Source: Desulfurococcales archaeon (lineage in GTDB: Archaea; Thermoproteota; Thermoprotei_A; Sulfolobales; WANQ01). From it: DNA of 20,714 nucleotides. Within the stretch, counting starts at the first letter, position 1. The number at the start of each line of letters is the position of its first letter. Below are positions 14,861 through 20,714 of this stretch, one piece after another. The stretch is from assembly GCA_027043985.1 (NCBI GenBank), contig JALUDQ010000025.1, forward strand, positions 1 to 20,714, written 5' to 3'. Under the pieces are notes generated by a model. It did not search any database and was not told the origin of the DNA. It saw nothing but the letters and a program-made list of their open reading frames with translations. A program made the translations under genes and the position numbers.

Positions 14861-15478
14861 ATGATAGCATGCCCTGAATGCGGGAGCACCAATATAATAT
14901 GGGACTATAGAAACGGGTATATTGTCTGTAGTGAATGCGGTATTGTTATAGATAAGATATACATTCAATATGCAGATAAAAATATAATAGAAAGTCGAAA
15001 AACTAATAATCATTTAATAAGCAAAGTATTTGATAGAAAAGAACGCAAGAAAGAATACAATAGAAAAAGAATACGCTTAAGGAAAATAACTAAATTACTA
15101 AATGAAGTGAGGAATAAACCCTATCTCACAGTAGACGCTAGAGCAGTTGAGGAATATCTAATGGGAGAACGCGCTCACGTAAAACTATTTAAGTATAAAA
15201 ACTGGAAGCCAGAAAACGATTTATTACTCAAAAAAATAATTGACAAAGTAGTAAACACCGATCCAATACTTGCATCAAGAACAGAACGGGCAAAATGGGC
15301 CATAGCGAAAATAATTTTACAATTAGTAATTAATGGAAATATAAATACAAAGAGTATCGCAAACGAGACCAAACTTAGTATAACACATATCCGTAGACTT
15401 GTTAATATAGTACAAAGAAGAAATTATAGACCAAACTATGTAAAGAAATTACTCTATGAACCAATGATGCGCTCATAG
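14861..15478 (+). CDS. TFB-type zinc-ribbon protein with C-terminal helix-turn-helix
   Basis: The 205-residue protein begins with a zinc ribbon like that of archaeal TFB/eukaryotic TFIIB: CPEC at 4-7, CSEC at 23-26, with [18 protein letters not shown] between and after. Residues 46-80 are extremely basic ([17 protein letters not shown]). Residues 118-187 look helical and end in a helix-turn-helix ([23 protein letters not shown]). A true TFB has about 300 residues with two cyclin repeats that bind TBP and BRE; here there is room for at most one diverged repeat. The ribbon suggests docking on RNA polymerase, so a transcription regulator is inferred. It is divergent from psmB and overlaps rtcA at the 3' end by 25 bases. 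Confidence 0.85.
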   Translation: MIACPECGSTNIIWDYRNGYIVCSECGIVIDKIYIQYADKNIIESRKTNNHLISKVFDRKERKKEYNRKRIRLRKITKLLNEVRNKPYLTVDARAVEEYLMGERAHVKLFKYKNWKPENDLLLKKIIDKVVNTDPILASRTERAKWAIAKIILQLVINGNINTKSIANETKLSITHIRRLVNIVQRRNYRPNYVKKLLYEPMMRS

Positions 15479-16533
15479 CCTATACCCTTAACAGTGAGCT
15501 CAAATGGATTGTTAAAGTCAATATGTTTTAATTCTATTTCAGCACCGGTTATTGCCTTTACAACAAGGACATTCGTATATGTGTGCATAGTTAGACGGGC
15601 TCCAGCGATTTTTGATTCACCTTTAGCCAGTGCGAGAAAAGGTATTATCATATCGCTGAGATGTCTATCAAGTGCTTTTCCACTATCTAAATCTTCAATT
15701 AATTTTAAAGCTGCCTCTATACCAACCTTCTCTGCAGGTTTACCTCTTACACCTATGCTATCGCCCCCAAGTATACTCTTTTCACATACAGCCCATACAG
15801 TAATCCCGCTACCAGGACCCAAGTGTTTATCTTTAGAAGGCTCATACCATTCAATATCTATGTTCACCTCCACGTTAGGATACTTTTCTTGAATTATTTT
15901 TTTAGCTGCCTCTGCTTGCCTTATTGCGACATGTCTAGGCAGTTTTACGGCATGCGATAAACCTGATATTTGTATTATAGCTCCTCTATCAATTAGTTTT
16001 ATTGGTTTAATATAATCTATAGGATCCACACAAAAAATAACCCTCCCACCGCCTCGAGGGTAGTGTCCTCTTCTCAACAGCTTTATGACAACTTCTACAC
16101 CTATCTTTTTAATTAATTCGCTAAACACAAATCGCATATAGTCTATTGGGGGGCTCCAAGATACATCAGTACCGCCAATTATGTCTATACACGTCTTCCT
16201 CGGCGAAAAGAGAATTACGGGTAAAACCGCTTGCATGACAAGCGATATACTACCCGCAGTACCTATGTTGAATTTAAACATGCCACCCTTATGTCTCTGA
16301 GGTATAAAGATTATTTCTCTGGAACCGACATATACTCCTTCAGTTTTTGCGTCAGTTAGAGTAGCAGCTACTCTAATAGCAGTAATGTGTTGGGGTCTTA
16401 ATCCTGGATTCTTACGCTTTGCACGTATATTAATTATCTTAACGGGCTTTAAGAGAACTGACGATAACGCTATTGCGGTACGGAGAATTTGTCCTCCACC
16501 TTCTCCCATACTACCATCAATTACAATAGTCAT
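15454..16533 (-). CDS. rtcA: RNA 3'-terminal phosphate cyclase
   Basis: The 359-residue enzyme converts an RNA 3'-phosphate to a 2',3'-cyclic phosphate through a covalent AMP-histidine intermediate and ATP. Motifs: [13 protein letters not shown] at residues 6-18, KNPGLRPQH, the family signature [10 protein letters not shown] around residue 159-168, GRDV-like [13 protein letters not shown], and the conserved DRHLSDM with the probable AMP-accepting His at 291. Full length. It is the last gene of an operon with SAM hydrolase and nadM, five bases after the nadM stop. Its 3' end overlaps the convergent zinc-ribbon gene by 25 bases. Confidence 0.97.
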   Translation of the reverse strand: MTIVIDGSMGEGGGQILRTAIALSSVLLKPVKIINIRAKRKNPGLRPQHITAIRVAATLTDAKTEGVYVGSREIIFIPQRHKGGMFKFNIGTAGSISLVMQAVLPVILFSPRKTCIDIIGGTDVSWSPPIDYMRFVFSELIKKIGVEVVIKLLRRGHYPRGGGRVIFCVDPIDYIKPIKLIDRGAIIQISGLSHAVKLPRHVAIRQAEAAKKIIQEKYPNVEVNIDIEWYEPSKDKHLGPGSGITVWAVCEKSILGGDSIGVRGKPAEKVGIEAALKLIEDLDSGKALDRHLSDMIIPFLALAKGESKIAGARLTMHTYTNVLVVKAITGAEIELKHIDFNNPFELTVKGIGYERIIGS

Positions 16534-16538
16534 TTGCT

Positions 16539-17051
16539 TTAGTCCCTCGCTATTGCAGTTTTTAATCTCTCCTCAAATCCAATATTCTTTAGAAAGGATG
16601 CAACTCTTGGGGTAAGATAGCGCCACCATTCGCCACCTTCTATAACCATTCTTCTAATGTTTGTCCCCATAAGTAATGCTCTATTAAAAGATGGTTGCTG
16701 TAAAACCTTATAGCCAGCTTCTTCAAAGAGTTCTCTAACTAGAGGATTTCTTGTAACTACTACGTCAAATCTAGGTACAAATGCTTCAACAAATCTTGTC
16801 CATACTTTGTTCATAAATATGTCTGGTACTGGTATTATGAATACTCTAGTGTAATCTAGCGAAAAATCCTCTATCAGTAACTTTAAAGCCTCTACGCGTT
16901 CACCTGCAGTTAATGGATTCTGAAATGTATGACTTTCTTGAGCGCTTCCAATAACTATAATAATACTATCACATCTTTCAAGAATCCATTTAATTGTTTC
17001 TCCGTGCCCCTTATGTGGCGGCTGAAATCTACCCGGAAATAATGCTCTCAC
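16539..17051 (-). CDS. nadM: Nicotinamide-nucleotide adenylyltransferase, archaeal type
   Basis: From GTG 17051 the product has 170 residues. GRFQPPHKGH at 7-16 is the nucleotidyltransferase-superfamily HxGH motif, and GTNIRRMVIEGG in the C-terminal third corresponds to the second ATP-binding motif of the NadM family; GSAQESHTFQNPLTAGER is also characteristic. The enzyme forms NAD from NMN and ATP. The GTG overlaps the stop of the SAM-hydrolase gene (GTGA), and GTG at this point gives the family N-terminus MRALFPGRFQPPH; a TTG seven codons upstream is less likely. Operon with the preceding and following genes. Confidence 0.97.
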   Translation of the reverse strand: MRALFPGRFQPPHKGHGETIKWILERCDSIIIVIGSAQESHTFQNPLTAGERVEALKLLIEDFSLDYTRVFIIPVPDIFMNKVWTRFVEAFVPRFDVVVTRNPLVRELFEEAGYKVLQQPSFNRALLMGTNIRRMVIEGGEWWRYLTPRVASFLKNIGFEERLKTAIARD

Positions 17052-17863
17052 GCATTCTCTACTTCCAAGCAAATCTTATCACCAATATTTACACCAAGCC
17101 TTTCTGCAGCATTACCCATGTTTACGCCTATTTCAAGAAACTTGAAGCTATTTATATATAAGGCAATATCCCCACGCCTAACTAAGGAAAAGGTTCTTGA
17201 CGTATGAGCATAAAATATTCTATCATTTGCAATTATTTTGACTCGCCTACCATAGGGTAGAGACTCGAAATCCGGTAGCCTAATATTCAATGCAATATTA
17301 CCAAATTTATCTACATATATAACCTCGCCACATAAAGTCTTATCGATAATAATACTTGATAATTTAACAATATTGAAATCTAGTTCAATGATATCATTTA
17401 TGTCAATACGTCTACCGACAGAATCTATAGGTAGCCCCCTTGACAGCCAGGCAGCAACGGGTGCAAAGATATCCCTTCCATGGAATGTGTTAGAGACTGG
17501 TTTAAGGAATAATTTAGAGTTTTCTATTACTCTTATATCCAATACACCATCATCTATTATAGCAGGATACAGCACACCGTTATCGGGACCCACGAAAATG
17601 TAATTTCTTGTTTTCACAACCACTGCTCTTCTTTTAGATCCTACTCCCGGATCTACAACAACGAGGAATATGGTACCTTGGGGAAAATAGTCCTTTGAAA
17701 CTAGCAATATGTATGCTGCCGCCCTTATAGAAAAACTTGATATATCATGTGAAATATCTATGATATTTATACTTGGATTTATTTTCAGTATAACAGATTT
17801 CATAAGACCCACATATGGATCTATAGTTCCGAAATCTGTTAGCATAGCTATATACTTATACAC
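17048..17863 (-). CDS. S-adenosylmethionine hydroxide adenosyltransferase (SAM hydrolase, DUF62)
   Basis: The 271-residue protein has the motifs of the SAM hydrolase/fluorinase superfamily: LTDFGTIDPYVGLMK at 8-22, VDPGVGS at 70-76, GPDNGVL at 92-98, FHGRDIFAPVAA at 127-138 and DKFGNIALNI at 185-194. Asp71, Arg78 and His128 fit the Asp-Arg-His set described for archaeal hydrolases, which split SAM with water into adenosine and methionine; the halide-binding insertion of fluorinases is not seen. The start is GTG 17863 with AGGGG eight bases upstream; ATG 17845 would remove part of the first beta strand. First gene of the operon with nadM and rtcA. Confidence 0.95.
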   Translation of the reverse strand: MYKYIAMLTDFGTIDPYVGLMKSVILKINPSINIIDISHDISSFSIRAAAYILLVSKDYFPQGTIFLVVVDPGVGSKRRAVVVKTRNYIFVGPDNGVLYPAIIDDGVLDIRVIENSKLFLKPVSNTFHGRDIFAPVAAWLSRGLPIDSVGRRIDINDIIELDFNIVKLSSIIIDKTLCGEVIYVDKFGNIALNIRLPDFESLPYGRRVKIIANDRIFYAHTSRTFSLVRRGDIALYINSFKFLEIGVNMGNAAERLGVNIGDKICLEVENA

Positions 17864-17896
17864 CTAAGAATCCCCTGAGATACAGAAAACACTAAC

Positions 17897-17910
17897 CCTT
17901 TAATAAAAGA
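17897..17910 (-). promoter_or_regulatory. Putative TATA box of the SAM hydrolase-nadM-rtcA operon
   Basis: CTTTTATTAAAGGG on the minus strand, about 40 bases before GTG 17863, in the divergent 95-base region. Confidence 0.4.
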
Positions 17911-17923
17911 CCATAAAAATAAT

Positions 17924-17933
17924 GATATATAAT
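17924..17933 (+). promoter_or_regulatory. Putative TATA box of the RNA methyltransferase operon
   Basis: GATATATAAT lies 26-35 bases before the GTG at 17959, so the transcript may be nearly leaderless. A second AT-rich candidate (GGTATAAAAG) follows, too close to the start to serve it well. Confidence 0.4.
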
Positions 17934-17958
17934 CGGTATAAAAGAGGAATATTGCAAC

Positions 17959-18954
17959 GTGATTGAAAATAAGATCTTCCATATCGAAATAAGTAATAAA
18001 GCTAAAGATATTGCTAAAAGATACGGATATTTACCATATATGGTACAAAGATATTATGAAATATTTGGAGATTGGCATGAAGTTACCTTATTCCTTAAAG
18101 GAAACGAAAAACCTCTACTAAAATCAATACGTTGTAATACTCTACGAACAAATTGTAGAGAGCTAGAAATAAAACTTAAAGAGAAAAATATAACAATAGA
18201 AAAAATACCGTGGCTCCCTCATGGTTATTGGATATTAAGTTCTCCTATACCAATAGGCGCTACACACGAATATCTAAGAGGCTACTATCACATACAAGGC
18301 CCAGCATCAATGTTACCTCCTCTCATACTTGATCCAAGACCAAATGAATTAATATTAGATATGGCTGCTGCACCGGGAGGTAAAACCACCTACATTGCAC
18401 AGCTTGCAGAAAATAGAAATGTAATTGTCGCTATTGAGAAGAATAGGAAAAGAATAAAATCACTCTTATCGAATATCAATAGACTTGGGGTTACTAATAC
18501 GATTATACTGAGAATGGATGCTGTAAAAATAAGTGAAATATTCGACTTAAGATTCGATAAGATCTTACTTGATGCCCCATGCACAGGAGAAGGATTAATT
18601 CCTTTGATTCCAGAGAGAAAGACTAGTAGAACAATAGAGGATATAAAGAAATTGACGAAAATACAAATATCACTGCTTAAAACAGCATTAAAAGTGCTTA
18701 AACGTAACGGGATAATAGTTTATTCTACTTGTAGCATCGCACCCGAGGAAAATGAGTACGTCATATTTAATGTTATCAAAGATAATAGAGAGTTTGAGTT
18801 AGAATTGCTTTCAATTGATATAGGGATCGGTGCTAATGGTCTAGAAGAATACAAAGGTGTATACTTCGGAAAAGAATTCAGAAAATGTAAACGACTATAC
18901 CCATATGTTCATGGTACGGAGGGATTCTTCATAGCTAAACTGAGGAAAAAATAA
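17959..18954 (+). CDS. RNA (cytosine-C5) methyltransferase, NOL1/NOP2/Sun family
   Basis: The 331-residue SAM-dependent enzyme has SAM-binding motif I LDMAAAPGGKTT at 133-144, motif IV DAPCTGEG at 205-212 and motif VI YSTCSIAPEENE at 255-266. Cys258 (in TCS) is the expected nucleophile and Cys208 (in PCT) the release cysteine, so the protein should be active on tRNA or rRNA cytosines; which RNA is not visible. Residues 1-115 form an N-terminal RNA-binding part containing RCNTLR. The GTG start is supported by GAGG eleven bases upstream; no in-frame ATG lies near. Its stop overlaps the next start by one base (TAATG), and the next gene encodes a PUA-domain protein. Confidence 0.96.
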   Translation: MIENKIFHIEISNKAKDIAKRYGYLPYMVQRYYEIFGDWHEVTLFLKGNEKPLLKSIRCNTLRTNCRELEIKLKEKNITIEKIPWLPHGYWILSSPIPIGATHEYLRGYYHIQGPASMLPPLILDPRPNELILDMAAAPGGKTTYIAQLAENRNVIVAIEKNRKRIKSLLSNINRLGVTNTIILRMDAVKISEIFDLRFDKILLDAPCTGEGLIPLIPERKTSRTIEDIKKLTKIQISLLKTALKVLKRNGIIVYSTCSIAPEENEYVIFNVIKDNREFELELLSIDIGIGANGLEEYKGVYFGKEFRKCKRLYPYVHGTEGFFIAKLRKK

Positions 18955-19529
18955 TGACGAGTAAGCTTAAGGTTAGAAATATATCACGAACTGAGTTATC
19001 CATAATAAATAATTTTTTAATCAAAAACTGGAATATTACTTTAAAGAACTTACTTGTAGAACAACTACATAGCAAAAATGTATATGCATACATTTATGAG
19101 GGATATTTTAACGAAATTTACGCTATCAACGAAGACGCTAAAGAAATAATTGATGAAATTTTAGAAAAGAAAAAACACCCTTATGCATTAGGATTCCATG
19201 TTGGAAGAATAAGAAAAAACAAGTTTATCCCGTCATTAGAGCTAGGCTATGCTGCAGTAACTAAGACAAATGCTTATGTTATAGTAAACGATAAAGGTGA
19301 AAAGAACTTTCTCTACGGCAAAGATATATTCACTGAATCCGTCATTGATATAGGAACTAATATAAGAGAAAAACAGATAGTATTAGTTCTTAATGACAGA
19401 CACGAATATACAGGTATAGGGAGAGCCCTAGGCGCAATAACTAAACGAAGAGATAAAATATTAGCAAGAAGAAAAGTTATCATCAAAAACATTATAGACT
19501 TAGGATGGTATTTGAGAAGAGGAGGATAA
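18954..19529 (+). CDS. PUA-domain RNA-binding protein, NIP7-like
   Basis: The 191-residue product ends in a PUA domain (about residues 95-175): YAAVTKTNAYVIVN, GKDIF, REKQIVLVLNDRHEYTGIGRA. The N-terminal 90 residues resemble the alpha/beta pre-PUA part of NIP7, an RNA-binding ribosome-biogenesis factor. The final segment is basic (KRRDKILARRKVIIKN). It is translationally coupled to the NOL1/NOP2-family methyltransferase, so it probably acts as RNA-binding partner or on the same RNA. No catalytic motif is visible. Assignment to NIP7 proper, rather than another PUA family, is from memory of the family and moderately certain. Confidence 0.8.
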   Translation: MTSKLKVRNISRTELSIINNFLIKNWNITLKNLLVEQLHSKNVYAYIYEGYFNEIYAINEDAKEIIDEILEKKKHPYALGFHVGRIRKNKFIPSLELGYAAVTKTNAYVIVNDKGEKNFLYGKDIFTESVIDIGTNIREKQIVLVLNDRHEYTGIGRALGAITKRRDKILARRKVIIKNIIDLGWYLRRGG

Positions 19530-19581
19530 AAAAGTTAAACCAGTATGCGTATCACAAAGCGGGAAAATAGGAGGGATACAA

Positions 19582-20319
19582 ATGCCATTTAATGAAAAGG
19601 ATTTCATACTAGTAGAATACACGGTAAAAGTAAAGGATCAAGATCGAGTTATTGATACAACAGATGAAAAAATCGCAAAGGAACATGGGATTTATGACGA
19701 AGAGAAAGAATACGGTCCTATTCTCGTAATAATAGGTGAGAAAAGATTTGTAAAGGGATTCGAGGAAGCATTAAGAGAAAGCAATGTAGGCGAGGAAAAG
19801 GAAGTAGAAATTCCTCCCGAAAAGGCCTTCGGTCCGAGGGATCGAAATAAGATACGGACTTTTTCTGTCCGAGAACTACGTAAGCGGGGAATAAAAAGAA
19901 TAGAACCAGGAGAGGTAATTGAAATAGGTGGGATACCAGGCGTTGTGAGAGAGGTAGGTGGCGGTAGAGCTGTAATAGACTTCAATCACCCATTAGCAGG
20001 AAAGACGCTCATTTACAAGTTTAAAGTAATAAAGAAAATAGATGATAGAGTAGAAAAAATAAAATACCTCATTAAAAGGAGAATTAGAGGATTAGACATA
20101 GATGAAATAAAAATACACGAAGATGACGGCAAGATTATGATAGAATTACCAGAAAAGGTACTGCTAGCCGAAGACATACAACTCGCTAAAAAAATAATAG
20201 CGAACGAAATACCAAAATATATAGATAATGTAAAAGAAATAATATTCATTGACCGCTTCTACAAGGCACCAGAAGAGAAAACCGAAACCGAAAAAGAGGA
20301 AAATAAAACTACTCAATAA
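19582..20319 (+). CDS. FKBP-type peptidyl-prolyl cis-trans isomerase, long archaeal form
   Basis: The 245-residue product starts with a SlyD-like FKBP domain: VEYTVKVKD at 11-19, [21 protein letters not shown] at 44-64, [12 protein letters not shown] at 76-87, an insert-in-flap (IF) chaperone domain at about 88-128, and the closing strand [17 protein letters not shown] at 133-149. It should isomerise X-Pro bonds and assist folding in the cytoplasm; no signal peptide or membrane segment is present. Residues 155-232 form an extra alpha/beta domain found in long archaeal FKBPs, and the tail is highly charged ([10 protein letters not shown]). GGAGGG six bases before ATG 19582 is a strong ribosome binding site. 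It overlaps the convergent egsA by 11 bases. Confidence 0.95.
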   Translation: MPFNEKDFILVEYTVKVKDQDRVIDTTDEKIAKEHGIYDEEKEYGPILVIIGEKRFVKGFEEALRESNVGEEKEVEIPPEKAFGPRDRNKIRTFSVRELRKRGIKRIEPGEVIEIGGIPGVVREVGGGRAVIDFNHPLAGKTLIYKFKVIKKIDDRVEKIKYLIKRRIRGLDIDEIKIHEDDGKIMIELPEKVLLAEDIQLAKKIIANEIPKYIDNVKEIIFIDRFYKAPEEKTETEKEENKTTQ

Positions 20320-20714
20320 CACCAGTTATTTTTGCAAGCTCTATAGCAGCTTCTCTAGTTAACCCTTTTTCCCCAAGAATAGTATAGCGTTCGGGTCGAA
20401 TTCGCGGTGCGATTAGTAGTGCCTCTATTATATATTTATCAGGTATACCTAGTTCGTGTGCCGTAGTAGGAGCACCAACTCTTTTGAGAACCCTTTTTAT
20501 ACGAGACCATTTCATACCATGTAAATAAGACATCATTATAGTTCCTACTCCAACTTGTTCTCCGTGAAGTGCTGGTTTTGGAGCTATCATGTCAAGAGCA
20601 TGACTAAATAAGTGTTCTGAACCACTTGCGGGTCTCGTTGAACCCGCTATACACATAGCGATACCACTACTTACAAGCGCTTCTACAAGTATTCTCACAC
20701 CTTCAGTACTAAAC
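20309..20714 (-). CDS. egsA: Glycerol-1-phosphate dehydrogenase, C-terminal part
   Basis: The last 134 codons are present; the frame is open to the window edge, where it reads [13 protein letters not shown], so GTG 20698 is not the start. [18 protein letters not shown] and [14 protein letters not shown] carry the two zinc-binding histidines of the G1P dehydrogenase/iron-type dehydrogenase fold. The enzyme reduces dihydroxyacetone phosphate to sn-glycerol 1-phosphate with NAD(P)H, the step that sets the stereochemistry of archaeal membrane lipids. The C-terminal helices ([23 protein letters not shown]) are also typical. Its 3' end overlaps the FKBP gene by 11 bases. Confidence 0.96.
   Translation of the reverse strand, partial: FSTEGVRILVEALVSSGIAMCIAGSTRPASGSEHLFSHALDMIAPKPALHGEQVGVGTIMMSYLHGMKWSRIKRVLKRVGAPTTAHELGIPDKYIIEALLIAPRIRPERYTILGEKGLTREAAIELAKITGVIE

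Noticed and set aside
14698..15013. Two minus-strand frames across the psmB/zinc-ribbon divergent region
   Set aside because: They overlap the start of the zinc-ribbon gene and the psmB promoter, and their translations look random.
20309..20698. egsA as a complete 129-residue gene starting at GTG 20698
   Set aside because: The frame remains open to the window edge with conserved residues upstream of that GTG, and the enzyme is normally about 350 residues long.

Overview
The window is chromosomal DNA of a hyperthermophilic crenarchaeon, most likely a member of the Desulfurococcales. The RNA polymerase large subunit is split into A' and A'' while B is undivided. EF-1alpha, eL30, archaeal NusA and glycerol-1-phosphate dehydrogenase are archaeal. 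Promoters are TATA/BRE-like. tRNA stems are almost pure G+C inside an AT-rich background. EF-1alpha resembles, from memory, Desulfurococcus and Staphylothermus proteins; the genus is not proven. I see no mobile element, CRISPR array, rRNA gene or degraded operon, and no gene-free stretch above 300 bases.

Region by region: 1-291 is the start of a sugar-phosphate nucleotidyltransferase. Then come tRNA-Phe, archaemetzincin, archease and tRNA-Ser (to 1685). Positions 1852-13174, all on the minus strand, hold the conserved archaeal transcription/translation cluster, in transcription order rpoH, rpoB, rpoA1, rpoA2, rpl30e, nusA, rps12, rps7, EF-1alpha, rps10. The rpoH-nusA part is tightly packed (gaps of 11 bases or fewer, or overlaps), whereas rps12, rps7, EF-1alpha and rps10 each follow a small gap with their own TATA-like element. 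tRNA-Lys, on the plus strand, diverges from this cluster. The rest is housekeeping and RNA metabolism: a proteasome beta subunit overlapping endonuclease V; a divergent gene for a TFB-type zinc-ribbon protein; an operon of SAM hydrolase, NMN adenylyltransferase and RNA 3'-phosphate cyclase; a divergent operon of an RNA cytosine-C5 methyltransferase and a NIP7-like PUA protein; an FKBP-type isomerase; and the 3' part of glycerol-1-phosphate dehydrogenase.

The most noteworthy items are: nusA, whose conserved N-terminus is in an open frame with no ATG, GTG or TTG; a 17-nt insertion in the variable loop of tRNA-Lys(TTT), probably a tiny non-canonical intron; a proteasome beta subunit with Ala in place of the catalytic Thr1; and a 205-residue protein with a TFB zinc ribbon, a highly basic linker and a C-terminal helix-turn-helix but no double cyclin core. 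I found no clearly new multi-gene system.
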